Position numbers and translations under genes: made by a program
Shown: in pieces, positions 19,956 to 31,360 of the stretch
Numbering within the stretch: the first letter of the stretch is position 1
Layout: every line of letters begins with the position of its first letter
The notes under the pieces: model-generated
Databases searched by the model: none
What the model saw: the letters and a program-made list of their open reading frames with translations, nothing else
Told to the model about the DNA's origin: nothing
Assembly (NCBI GenBank): GCA_027924585.1
Contig: BSBM01000827.1
Coordinates: 682,001 to 746,000 of the forward strand
DNA: 64,000 nt
Direction: 5' to 3'
DNA from: Larix kaempferi
Lineage: Eukaryota; Streptophyta; Pinopsida; Pinales; Pinaceae

Positions 19956-22855
19956 TTACATGTGGCTCGTCCCCAAGCCACTTTCCACTTTTGGTTCCAT
20001 GAGCTTCTCTTCCTCTTGCGGAGCTATCTTAGCAGCGAGCTCTTGATACATTGCACTCAGCTTAGCAACTGTATACTTGGCATCCTCTTCACTTGCTTTG
20101 ATGGTTTCCAACACATCCAGTGTTAAGTCATCCTGAGTTTGCTCTTGTATTGACGCTTACACATCATGGAGTTCCTGCAGTTTTCCTTCGATCAAATGTG
20201 TTAGTTCATGGGATTCCTCCTGCAGGGGATGTGACTTGTCTTCAGCTTCAGCCTCCTGTTCTCTTAACACTACAAGTTGTATTTTTAATTCTTGGACTTC
20301 TAGAAATCTATAGAGTCTTTCTTTTGGTAGCAGGGTCTACATCTCTGCATTCAGAGCGTCTAACACTACCTGCTTTTCCTACAAACTGGTTTGGACTTGC
20401 AGCAGCTCAGGGTCCTCTTGTAGCGTAGTGAACACTCTCGTATCTTCATCCAACAAGTTTTGACACTTAGCCACTTCACTGGATATGCTTTCTGCGACAA
20501 CTTTCGCTTCTACTGCTATGAGCTCTGCCTAATTTGGTGGTGTCTTCGGTTGATTCTTTGCTTCCAAGGCAACAATCTTCACCTTGTAGTCTATCTCCAT
20601 GTCTGCCATTTCAGACTTAAGATCGTTGACTATTGAGCCGATATTCTTTATAGTTTCCGCGAGCTATAGCTGCTTGTCGCACTTTGGTATATCTGCGCAG
20701 ACTGAAGTGACAGTCTGTTCTATTCTTCTTCGCTGCTCCTATTCACTTTCAAGTGCCTTAGCCTTCTTCGCACTTGCTTCCTGCAACTGTTTATAATTTT
20801 CATGTAATTCCTGGTGTCAGTTCAAAATGACCATATCTCGGTCATGTATTTCCTCCACAACCTGCAAGCGCATATTATGTAGGCCTTCGAGGGGTAGCAT
20901 CACGATATCAATCTCCACATGCTTTATGGTCTGCGGGCTCGAAGCTAACTGATCGCGCGGTAACATTATGCTTAGCGGGTCAATTTTGACAATCCACGGT
21001 TTTGGTGCCAAGGTTAGGGCTAAAGGTGTTTTCTTTGGTTGCGACGTGTCCCCTGACCTTCCTTCCGATTCTGATTCTCGCGGCATGACCAAGTCACGCT
21101 AGACCTGCTCAAGCTTCGTCGCTATCCCTTGCAACGTGGTGAGATTTTGTTTCAAACTTGCTTGAATTTCCTCATTCTTACTGTATTTGAGGTTCAACAC
21201 ATCTTCTAGATGCGCGGTGACCATGGATACGATCATCTCATAATCGTCATCATGCAGCTTCGCATCCAATTGGCCCTTTGAAGCTTTCTGCTTCTTTTTT
21301 CTGGACTCTCTGGTACTGAGCTTCTGGGCTCCTTCCTTTTTCCTGATGGTGACTCTTCGACAATTGTTGTTGGAATTGGATTACTTTCTTCAGAGTCACT
21401 GTCGATGATAATAGGTCCTTCGACCTTCCATTCATCTAGCCATTCCTTCAAAATGAGGTCGATATCCGCTTCGTCCATGTGATAGTTCCCTTGGAACCAT
21501 TCTGGGTTCTTTTTTTGTGCCTTCGCTGAAATGTATATGGAATGCATGTCAGCGTAAAAATTCAAAGTGCGAATATACTTAGATGTTACATCTTTGGAGA
21601 TGCACGGTGTGCGAACGATGACATCGCACAACTTCTCGTAATATGTGTAGAAAACTTCATTCGACGTGCGCTATCTTTCTGGCATCAAATTTGCCCAAAG
21701 GTTTGCATACCTGGGTCCTCGACAGTCATTGATGGGAGAGGTGAGTCCAACATAGTGCCTTGGGTCCTTCCAGCCTATAAATCCAATCAGTACCATCAAC
21801 CAATTGTAATGGAATGCGACATCGTTGACCTGAGTTTCGCGGACATCCTCCAGAAACTCGTTCAGTAAATACTAGCACCAGTAAAATCTTCTGCCCTGCA
21901 CTGCCTTTGCCCCAAGGAGCACTGCGTCGGCTGGTACTTCTGAAGGTCTGGCCTTCCTCAATATTTTTCCTGCTAGCAGTTGTACTACAAACTGCGTAAC
22001 ATCATCTTTTATATCGTCTGTGACGAACCCTCTTTTGCCTTTGGGAATGCTGTGAGTTTCTTTCATCTACGCGACAATCTCGTTATCCTTGGTTTTGCCG
22101 ACAAAGAACTTCTTTGGGTCGTCGCCTCACTTTCTTAGCCCTGTGATCCGATGGATCAAGTCTATGTTGAGGTCGACATTTCTCTCCAACCAAAGGTAGC
22201 CTTGGTGTGTGCGCGATATGAGTGTGCGCACCACCACGTTAAGTTCTGGGCTCCGGTCGAAGTGTGGAAGCCTCAATAGGTTTAACAACCCTAATTCGAC
22301 AACTTCAGACAACTAGCTTTGTGCAACCAACAACGGGTTGTTCTTGATGTCTGTCTTCCAACACATATATCTATCTGGCTGAAATTGTGGGTACTTCAGC
22401 TCGTCTGGATCCTTCTGCTATTGCAGTAAGTTGTAATCTTCGAACTTACAGTCCGCGAGCTTACCCAACATATTTGCTTATGTTTTTACATGTTTGGATA
22501 TGGGCGGAAGTGGTATCTCATACTTCGCGTTTCTGGAGAGCTTTACCGCCAGTGCATCTGCTGTGTGTGGAGAGATATACTCTGGCATCAAGGTTAATGG
22601 AAGCTCCTTATCCCCCGGTGGAACTTCTGGTAGCTTGGATCCCATTACTTTCACCTTAACTTTCTCAACCACAGGTTCCTTACCCTTGATCTGTATTTGT
22701 GTAGAATGTCGTGGTGAACGGAATGAACCTTGTCCTTGTTTTGTAACAACCTTCTTAGCAGGGGTTCTCATCAACCCTTCAAGCCCGGTTTGCTTAAACA
22801 CCCTCACAACCTGCTCAACTGTGGACTCTTAATCAACTATAGAATCGTCATACAT
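19956..22855 (-). pseudogene. Long extra 3' ORF of C with coiled-coil C-terminal half (ORF3)
   Basis: Downstream of integrase, conceptual translation from ATG at 22855 to the TAA at 19956-19958 gives about 960 codons with about a dozen stops and one frameshift in an A-run near 21295. The N-terminal half holds segments such as GYLWLERNVDLNIDLIHRI, LLAGKILRKARPSEVPADAV and FHYNWLMVLIGFIGWKDPRH; I recall similar sequences in extra ORFs of plant gypsy elements but cannot name a domain. An acidic SDSDSEESN segment and a KRKEPR...KRSRKK basic stretch, possibly a nuclear localisation signal, follow. The last third is rich in E, K, Q and L and looks coiled-coil. The stop is 12 bp from the LTR. It is not evidently an envelope protein: I see no signal peptide or membrane anchor. 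Confidence 0.6.
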
Positions 22856-22859
22856 TCAC

Positions 22860-23541
22860 TGGATTTTTCTTTGCAAACTCTCGGGATAACTGAGCATTCA
22901 CTGGAAACAAATTGAACTATGGTGTGCGAATTTTTTTCCAGAGTTTCGGTAATGCCCACGAGTCCAGACATAGCGGTATTTATAGGCACAGTTGAGCTTC
23001 ACCGCGCCCATCAACGACTAGAAAAGCATTAAATGGTATGTCTGTTGGCCAAATCCGCTGAGGATTCCATTCCTTTCCTTCATTAACACCTTCAGAACGA
23101 CTATTTTTGCGTTAAATTCTCAAGCGATCATCGACAAAATCACTGTATAACGACTAGTTTTCCGACCGACATTTTAACGACTAGTTTTCCTACTGACATT
23201 TTAATGGCTAGTTTCTTGGAGCGTTGCGTTGAACTGCACGATGGGTTATCACTATCCCTATGTGGTTACTTCGCGGTGTCCCGTTTCTTTGTTCTGAACT
23301 TTGTCTCTTTGTTGTTCTATTTGATCTGCGCAGCTACATTTTGAGCTTCGTACTGCGTGGTTCTTCTTTTCTTTTCATTTTTTTTTCATGCGCAACTTCA
23401 CTCCTCGACTAATGCTACGCGGTCGATGCATTCTTTTCATCAAACTTCGTGTATCGGATGAAAACTGTGTACAGACTCTTTTTAATTTCTAGTGCCCAAT
23501 TTCAACTGTACTTGACACTTAGAAATTTCCTTCTCTTCTAA
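22860..23541 (-). other. Spacer between integrase and ORF3 of C
   Basis: No coding signal. Three copies of about 28 bp containing TTTTAACGACTAGTTTTCC (the last diverged) lie side by side at about 23150-23216. The position between pol and the extra ORF would suit a promoter, splice acceptor or regulatory repeat, but nothing proves this. Confidence 0.5.
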
Positions 23542-24700
23542 TCACTGAGGGTTCTGGGAAGTAGGACTATACCTGTAGGGTTTTAGTCTACTCCCATCCA
23601 CCAAACCTGGTAAGTTATCTCTGGCTAACGTGGCTAACTGAACTGCGCCACCATTAGTAATATGCATAACAGTATATGGCCCAAGCCAATGCATTTTAAA
23701 TTTGTCATGAAATTTCATAAACTTACTATCATACAGGAGGACTAGGTCACCTACCTGAAAGGACTTGTTTTTGATATGGCGATCATGCCATGCTTTTTCT
23801 CTGTCTTTTTGCACTTGCTGGTGAAAGCCTACAATGAAGCGATTCTCCTCCAATCCAACCAAGTGTAGAATCCTTTCTTCTATTGTTTATTCATCCTCCA
23901 TGCTTGTGAATGCAACAATCTTTAAGCTTGGTACAATATACTCCATCAACATCACAACTTCCTGTCCATAGGCCAATCTGAAAGGTGTATGGCCTGTCAA
24001 CTTCTTGCAAGTGGTCCTGTATGCCCATAACACAGCTAGAATGCGCAGATCCCAATCATCCTTATTTACATTGCATACCTTTGTCAACGCATTCTCCAAT
24101 ACCTTGTTGAAAGCTTTAACAATGCCATTAGCCTGAGGATGATACGATGTACTCCTCTGATGATAAATGTGGAACTCTTCAATAAGGGCTTCAATAGTTA
24201 TGTTCAAGAAGTGAGTCCCTTGATCACTCATTAAAATCTTTGGACATCCAAATATGGTAAGGATGTTCTCAAAGATGAACTGCGCGACAGTAGTTGTGCT
24301 ACAATCCTTCACTGGTTTAGCCTCTACCCATCTGGTGAGATAATCAGTCACGGTGATAATGTATCTCGCACCAGTCCTCTTTCCTAGTGGGTTAATAGGT
24401 CCCACGAAATCAATATCCCATTTGTCAAATTCTTGTAGTGTCAACTGTGGTTTTAACGACATTTCATCTCTTCACGATGACTTTCCTATTCTTTGACAGA
24501 CATCGAAGCTCTGGCAATGTTCCTTTGAGTCTTTATGAATTGTAGGCCACCATAGCCTTGCTCTCAATATATTCTGCGCAGTAGATCTTCCTGCGTAGTG
24601 ACCTCCAGATGCACCTCAATGTGCATCAGCCAATATGAATGGATTCTCATGCTCCAACACACATCTACGCAACACTTCATATGGTCTCAACTCGTATAGT
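23542..24700 (-). pseudogene. pol: Integrase of C
   Basis: Integrase inserts element DNA in the nucleus. The zinc-binding region is at about 24650-24490 (HYAGRSTAQNIL, then CQSFDVCQ). The core follows: WDIDFVGPI and [14 protein letters not shown] hold the first Asp, SDQGTHF the second. The third acidic site is changed, since [13 protein letters not shown] has Lys where ANG..E is normal. The C-terminal domain (about 23860-23542) has the gypsy GPY/F-type segment HWLGPYTVMHITNGGAVQL. A stop near 23886 splits it from the core. The mutated residue and stops make it inactive. Confidence 0.88.
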
Positions 24701-24894
24701 TGTCGTGCTATGATAGTGAAGTCTGCTGCTCTGACTACCAACTGCTTCTTCTGCTGCGTAGTGAACTCTGTGGGTGCCAATCCTGTGGTAAAAAAATCTA
24801 CAATATCTTTGTAATAATCGTCAGCGACTTGTATGGCGAATAACTGCGCGTCAGGAAGATTGTCTTCAATATTGGTAGGTTCTTTTCCTAACTC

Positions 24895-26703
24895 ATTCCT
24901 TCATAGATGGTCAGGTCCTAGGTTCAATCTTCCCGGTTTAGCCACAATTTCAAAATCATACTCTTGGAAGAGTAGTATCCATCTACAAATTCTCCCCCCT
25001 AACACTGGTTTATTAACCAGATACTTTAAAGCGGAATGGTCAATAAACATTGAGAAGTGCGCACTGAGAAAATAGTCTCTGAATTTCTGCAGTGCATACA
25101 CCATAGCTAGACCTTCTCTTTCTATGGTCATATAGTTCTTTTCAGCTGATGAGATCTTCCTGCTTGAAAATGAAATGGGATGGTCAATTCCTCCCTCACC
25201 TGGATGTGCTAGCACCACACCAAGTGCAATAGATGAAGCATCAACATGTACATGAAATTTTTTGTCCCAATCCGGGAAGACAAGGGTAGGCACAGTTAGC
25301 ATTTTCTCCTTTAGTGTGTCTAGGCCTTGCTCACATTCTACGTTCCAGATGAACTGCTCTTATTTCTTCAACAACTTCTCCATTGGCGTGGTTATCTACG
25401 CATAACCCTTAATGAATTTTCTATAGTACCCTGTATGTCCCAACGTGGTGCGAAGTTGTTTCACTGAATTCGGTGCTGGCAGGTTCACAATAACTGCAAT
25501 CTTCACAGGATCAACCATCAAACCTTGTTTACAGACAATGTTTCCCAACAGAATTCCATAGGGCACACAAAAGATACATTTCTTCAAATTCAAATAAATG
25601 TGATGTTGTCTGCACTTAGCTAACATCATTCCCAGGTTCTCATAGTGGTTCTTCAGTAAACCAAAGACGGTCCAATCATCAAAATAAACTTCTAAGAACT
25701 TATGGATAAAGTCCTTGAATGCAGCCACAACAACTCTAGAAAATATAGCTGGTGCATTCTTCAACCCAAAAGGCATAATTGTGTACTGATATGATCCCCA
25801 TTCAGTAGCAAATGTGGTCTTATGTCTGTCTGCTTCATCAATCCTGATATGATGGTATCTAGAAAATCCATCAGTGAAAGAATAGGCCTCATTTCCTCCA
25901 ACATTGTCTAATAGTTCATCTGTAAATGGGGTAGGAAATGGGTCATGCAAGGAACCATCATTCAGCTTCCTCAGATCTACGCAGATTCTTATTTCACCTT
26001 TTGTCTTCTTGTCCTAGATAACCATAGGGCTTATCCACTCAGATTCTTCAACTGGCTCAATGATCCCTGCATCAAGCATCTTATCAATTTCTGCCTTCAC
26101 TCTCTTTTTATATCTGGGGTTCAGTCTATAAGGCCTCTGCTTCACAGGCTTCAGGCCTGGCTTGAGTGGTATTTTCATAACCCCCAAGTTGCCCAAAATG
26201 GCTTTCATTTCGACAAAATTTGTTGGAAATAAATCTTGATACTCATGCAGGAGGTCTGCGATCTGCGCGACCGTTTCATCATCCCAGTAGTGTCCAATGG
26301 ATGCGAATTTTGGCTCTTCGTTGGTGCCAATGTTCACTTTTCTTGTCTTGACAGGTCCACTCATGTCTGGAATTTCTAATGGAGGTCCCTCTACATCGCG
26401 TGCTCCTTCGGATTCAGGTATATTGATGTTGCACATATCCTCCTCATCGCTTTCCTCCTGGTCTTCTTCATTTTCGGCGAGATTATAACATTCAAGGGCA
26501 TGTTCTATCTGTCTTTCCCATTCTAGTTGTAGGTTTACAGGCACCTTTACATATTCAAATATATTTTCTTTGATTTCCTCTAATGCCTCGTTTATACTTG
26601 GGAATTCGGCTTCAAATATCCTCTGTTTGATGATTTGCAAAGCTTCGTTTATTCTTAGGGATTCATCTTCAAAACTGAAAGTTCTATGGAAGTTTGCAGT
26701 CAC
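24895..26703 (-). pseudogene. pol: Reverse transcriptase and RNase H of C
   Basis: RT makes DNA from element RNA and RNase H degrades the RNA strand. An acidic linker from about 26703 leads to the RT start KPVKQRPYRLNPRYKKRVKA. Then come ICVDLRKLND, TTFATEWGSYQYTIMPFGLK, NAPAIFSR, and the catalytic YFDD (VYFDDWTVFG, about 25690). The RT connection LRTTLGHTGYYRKFI ends at a stop near 25396. RNase H runs about 25302-24898, with FHVHVDASSIALG, MTIEREGLAMVYAL, MFIDHSALKYL and LGPDHL supplying the acidic residues. Stops at about 26013 and 25394 and one before RNase H break the frame. Motif order RT-RH before integrase defines Ty3/gypsy. Confidence 0.93.
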
Positions 26704-27165
26704 GATAGACCAATCTACTGTTTCTCTGCGAAGTTCGGCGTCTGTGTGCCAATCTCCTGGAATCTACGCGAATGTGTGCGCAAATAGATGAACCCATTAT
26801 GTCTGTGGCCTATTTATCCATGCTTCTAAACAAATCTCTATGTGATCCCTTGGATCTGTTTGTCCATTATGCTTTTCCATTGTCAATGTGACTTTCTCTG
26901 TGAATCTGATTTGCATCATGTGTTTGCACTATTCCCATGTAGTCAAAGTCTGCTTATGCATGGCCCACCATCTGGAAGGTGTAGTGTGCAATGCTATATC
27001 TAATGCTGGTATGCGATGTTCAACTGCAACTGATACAGTATATTCTTGAAGAAATGAATAGACATTAGTTGAACCATCATAAGTGGGGATTGGACTTACT
27101 TCAGTTCCAATGTAGCGCAGAGATTTGGTGATCTATGCACATCACCTGGAAGATACTTCGTCCAT

Positions 27166-27975
27166 TCAACCTTGCCAATTTTCCAGTCCTGTGTCGGAGT
27201 CTGATACGCAAGAACTATCGCATTGCCAACTAAGTGAACCATTCGCCATAGGATTAATGTAGTCATCCTGATTCACAGTCATCTTGTAGATGCGATTAAG
27301 ATCTTGTGCTCTAGATTCTTCTTGAATTGGCTCACTGTATCTTTCTCCTTGTGAAGGGTCCAAGGGTGCGATGACCCTAATATCCTGCCCTTCGAAGATC
27401 ATCTTTTTGGTTTTCAGGTTGATGATCGTGAGGTTATCCATTGCCCAGTCTATCCCCAATAATGCTGGATATGGGTTACTGTCGTCAGTCATCTTGAGAA
27501 CCTCGAAGTCCGTGGAACTTCTGACTCCATCGATGTCCACAAGTACATTCGCGAGTCTTCCAAAGGGAATCACTTTCTGTTGATTCGCTAATATCAACTA
27601 GATAGGTGACCATGCTAACCTCAGTTTCCCCATATGTTTCCATGTCTGCTTGCTCAAGACATTTACCTCTGATCCTAAATCAAGGATTATCTCATCCATC
27701 TCATAATCTCCAATCTGCACAATGAGCCTCATTTCTCGGCCTGTTCTTTTATGGTTCTTGATATGGTGAACTGCGCTCTGGGAAGTATCCATCTTACTGC
27801 GTGGTTCATATTGGTTTAGTAAATTCTTCAATTCCACAACAACATATGCGCTCTTCAATAATCTCATGCAGCTCCGTAGGAATTGCGCAACAGAAGTGTC
27901 TGTTTTTGCTGTGGTACTAGTTTGATCATACGTTGCTGGCATATCTTGTATGTGCACTGTTTCACTCTGCAAGGG
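27166..27975 (-). pseudogene. Protease of C
   Basis: The active-site segment IILDLGSEVNVLSKQTWKHM has D-L-G-S rather than D-S/T-G-A, a form found in plant Tat/Athila-type proteases as I recall them. The second conserved part is NPYPALLGIDWAMDN, followed by MIFEGQDIRVIAPLDPS. One stop at about 27598 interrupts it. Element E carries a close homologue at 63434-63859. Between 26704 and 27165 the same strand holds pol linker sequence with stops and no clear motif. Confidence 0.85.
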
Positions 27976-28085
27976 GGTTCTTGGTGAATAGGTGCTGGCT
28001 CTTTGAAGATGTCCTGGGATTCTGCGAAGACTTCCTTATTTCTTGCTAGATCGAAAAAATGTGTTTTCCCAGTAGCTTTTCTTAT

Positions 28086-29819
28086 CTAGACCGCTTCAGC
28101 AGGGGTCTGCTTGGTTTGGTGATCTCTAGAAGTCGAAGCTTCTGGTTCTTTGTCTTTTCCTGTGGCAACGCCAGTTCGAGTCACAACATTAATATGTGGA
28201 TCTCTGGTCCTTTTCTCTGTTGCAATCATTTGAATATTCAGATTAGGTGTTTCTTGATTTCTCTTTTGCATTTACGCTACTAACATTGGTCATGCCTCAA
28301 TGACATGATCAAAATATTTACAATAACTATAGGTAGTACATGCATTGGTACAGTCTCTGGATAGATGATCAGGCTGACCACAGTTATAACAGATCATTTG
28401 GCCTCTTCCTCTTCCTTGTCCTAGGCCAGTGTTTCTTCCTCTTCTGCGGAATCCTCCACGACCTCTATATGTGCCTTGATCATACTGCGCATTATCCTTG
28501 TTCTGTGATGTTTATTCTTGAACTCGGTAAACTCAACCACCCATATGCTCTACATCTTGCTTTCTTTCCATAATGAGCTCATATGCTCTACAGTTGGAAT
28601 CATCATGTCCAACAGATTTACAGAATGTGCAATATAAATTCTTAGGTGTTCTCACATACTTCTGGATTAAGTAACAATCTTCTGGCCAATGTCCTCTAGT
28701 TCTACAGATCTTGCACCATGGCCCTTGGTTCTAATTCAGTGGATTTGGTGCTCCACTATCTAGGTAATATTGAAACAAAGGACATCATTCCTTCGGGTGT
28801 CCTTCTCCCTTACATATGGTACACCAGAATTATTCTCTTTGTTCTTTTCCCTTCTTAATATCTTGTAACTATAGCGTCAAGGTAGATAGCTGGTTCTGGA
28901 TCTGGACCATTGCAGTGCTAGTCTCTCCTATAGGTGAAGCTTCTAATTTCATCGCGATCTCCAAGGATTCTTCCCGCGAAGCAACCTTTTGTTGTATCAG
29001 CGGTAGTCTAATATGGGGCAACATCGCAGCTATGAACCATTCTTGGTGCTGTTGTGGTGCGATGTCAAAATTGACCTGGTCTAACAATGTTTTAAACTTC
29101 TAGTCAAATTCCGAGACTGTTTCATTAGGTTTTTTCTTAATCTCCTTTAATTCTGTTATACATTGTGATTCTGACTTTGGTTTCTTGAACTTTCTTAATA
29201 GGGAATCCTTAATATCCACTAAAGTTCTATTAAGTCCTACATAATACTTCATGAACCAGTTCAAGGCTCTATCTCTGAATGTAGTGATGAGTTGCGCTTG
29301 CTTCACAGCATCATCCTGAACTTGCTTGACGCTCCACATGGCTTCACATAGAAACCAGTGCTACTCAGGGTCTTCTAGACCCGTTCGTTTAAATATCGAC
29401 AGCTTAATATCATCATTCATTCTCCTTCTTGGTGGCACAATATTATGCACAGTGGTCTGAGTGGTTTTAGGGATACTACTAAGTGGGATGTTCTGAGTCA
29501 GAATATTCCGAGTACTCACTTTTATAGTGTTACTGGTATTGACATTCCGAGGATTGAGAATATTAACAAATGGAGGGTTCTGAACTAATCGATTCTGTGA
29601 AATAGGAGGTGCAGTATTATCAACTGGTGGGTTATGCAGAGTGATACACAGATAGGTAGTTGATGGAGGCACTGTCTGGCTATCAGGCTCAGCTTGGAAC
29701 TCAGTATCTATGTAGAGTTCAGGTTCTTTAAGGTTATTTTCTGTATTAACCTTATATCTTTTTCCACTTCTCAAATTGTGTGTATCTTCGTTAGAATTGC
29801 TATATATGTTATCTACCAT
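28086..29819 (-). pseudogene. gag: Gag of C with four CCHC knuckles and an Arg/Gly-rich segment
   Basis: The frame begins MVDNIYSNSNEDTHNLRSG at 29819. The capsid-like part (about 29400-28870) includes HWFLCEAMWSVKQ, LITTFRDRALNWFMKY and HQEWFIAAMLPHIRLPL, typical of plant gypsy Gag. Knuckles follow: CTICKGEGHPKE.C (about 28815), CKICRTRGHWPEDC (about 28715), CTFCKSVGHDDSNC (about 28632). A GRGGFRRRGRN-type segment comes next, then CYNCGQPDHLSRDC at 28350-28391 and a partial fifth motif. Several stops (for example 29360, 29098, 28868) interrupt it. The knuckle-RG-knuckle layout is the same in E. Confidence 0.88.
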
Positions 29820-29845
29820 TAAAGATTAAAAAACTTCTAGGTATC

Positions 29846-29994
29846 TTACTGCATTCTTAAAAAACCTTTCTCAGCTAAAAGCATTTTAATATATAAACTT
29901 AGATTGTTCATATACTTACCTCTGAATCCTTTGAAGAACTCTGCCTCTGCTGCAGCGTAGGACTTCAGGGTGTCCATAGCAAACTCTGTCACAA
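29846..29994 (-). pseudogene. Pre-gag ORF of C, C-terminal part (right of it: element D)
   Basis: The frame reads FVTEFAMDTLKSYAAAEAEF, then FFKGFRGKYMNNL and LLAEKGFLRMQ, ending in TAA at 29846-29848, 27 bp before the gag ATG. The E copy has the matching YITEFVVDTTESYSEAERE and CEKGILKMNLE. The N-terminal part lies beyond element D at 35064-35396. Function is unknown. Confidence 0.75.
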
Positions 29995-30504
29995 AGTTGG
30001 TTGTGGAGCTTGATCTTCCAGTCTCATAGATGATGATTCAGCCATGTTTGTACCCCAGGTTTGGTTATGATCTCGGCATGATCCCCAGGGGGTCCGGGGG
30101 AGTGCAGAAATGGGGGTTCGTGGGCGAAGCCCTCGGGAAATTTTTTTGGGCTGTTTCGCCAACAGATTTTGGGTAACCTGTGGTATTTTCCCATTGTATT
30201 TCCCTTAAAAAAAAAGACATTGTAACACGGCTAGGGTTGATGTATTAGGTACTATGCATTGTAAATATCTTTGAGATTGGAAGAGAGACTGTGAGATAGT
30301 GAAGAGGAAGTGCAGTGGTTGTGCTACAGGTTGTATCCCTTCACTTTGCTGGATGGTATAATAATAAGGACTTGCAATTTCAGTGTGGAAGTAGCCCATA
30401 TTGGGTGAACCATGATATATTGGTGTCTCTCTTGTAATGTGTATGTGTGATTATATTTTCATTTGTGTTTATTGTTATTGCTCTGCGATCCTGTTTTTCT
30501 AACA
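29995..30504 (+). repeat. 5' LTR of D
   Basis: It is 510 bp and ends TTTTTCTAACA just before the primer site. It differs from the right LTR by scattered substitutions and small gaps. The TATA region reads CCTTAAAAAAAAAG where the right LTR has CTTATAAAAG, so its promoter looks damaged. Confidence 0.92.
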
Positions 30505-30506
30505 AT

Positions 30507-30518
30507 TGGTATCAGAGC
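30507..30518 (+). promoter_or_regulatory. Primer-binding site of D
   Basis: TGGTATCAGAGC lies two bases after the LTR end and is complementary to the 3' end of initiator methionine tRNA. Confidence 0.92.
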
Positions 30519-30578
30519 CAAAGGTCTATTTGGCAGTAAACCCGTAGGAAACTAGGGTTTCTGGTTCGAGTGAGAGCA

Positions 30579-31360
30579 ATGGCAGAAGAAGGAAAGTTTA
30601 AGGTCGAGAAGTTTAATGCCCAAAACTTCCAGTTATGGAAGATGCAAATGGAGGACTATCTATACCAGAAGGATCTATTCCTACCGTTGGGAGGAAGAGC
30701 GAAGCAGTCGACGACTATGAAGGATGAGGAATGGGAGGTTCTTGACATAAAGGCACTGGGAAAAATACGGTTGTCCTTGGCTTTGTTGGTGGCTTTCAAT
30801 ATCTCAAAAGAAATGAAAACGAAGGGTTTGATGAGCGCATTGGGTAAGCTATATGAAAAAACCTTGGCCTCCAACAAGGTATTTCTAATGAAGCATTTAT
30901 TTAATATGAAGATGTCTGAAGGTGGATCTGTTGCTGATCATTTAAATGAATTTAATACGGTTACAAATGAACTAAGTTATGTAAGTGTGAACTTTGATGA
31001 TGAGGTTAGGGCTCTTATAATCCTGTGTTAATTGCCATAAAGTTGGAATAGCTTAGTCATGGTTGCAAGTAACTCTGTCTCTGGTACAAACAACTTGATA
31101 TTTGATGATGTTGTTATTGTTATTCTTAGCGAGGAGATGCGAAGAAAAAGCATAGGTGAGACATCAGGTAATGCGTTGACCATGGAGAGCAGGGGAAGAC
31201 AAAAGGAGAGAGGAAAGAGCCAAGGTAATCGTGGCAAGTCTAAAACGGGCAAGTCTAAAACGGGCAAATCCAAGTCTAGATTGGGAAAAATAGAGTGCTG
31301 AAACTGTGGAAAGAAGGGACATCTGAAGAAAGACTGCAGATCTCTAAAGAAGAAATGAGA
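30579..31360 (+). pseudogene. gag: Gag of D
   Basis: ATG at 30579 starts MAEEGKFKVEKFNAQNFQLW, typical of copia Gag, with the UBN2-type segment MKHLFNMKMSEGGSVADHLN. A stop at 31029-31031 ends the intact part. Gag continues in frame past it with a Lys/Ser/Gly-rich tract (GKSKTGKSKTGKSKS) and a zinc knuckle whose second position is a stop (C-stop-NCGKKGHLKKDC, about 31297-31338). A further stop follows the knuckle. Both knuckle-area stops are single-base changes from Trp- or Arg-type codons. Confidence 0.88.

Noticed and set aside
20120-20796. Plus-strand frames at 20120-20428 and 20599-20796
   Set aside because: They are antisense to the coiled-coil part of ORF3 of C, which explains the sequence better.
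22387-22832. Plus-strand frames at 22387-22832
   Set aside because: Antisense shadows of the N-terminal half of ORF3 of C.
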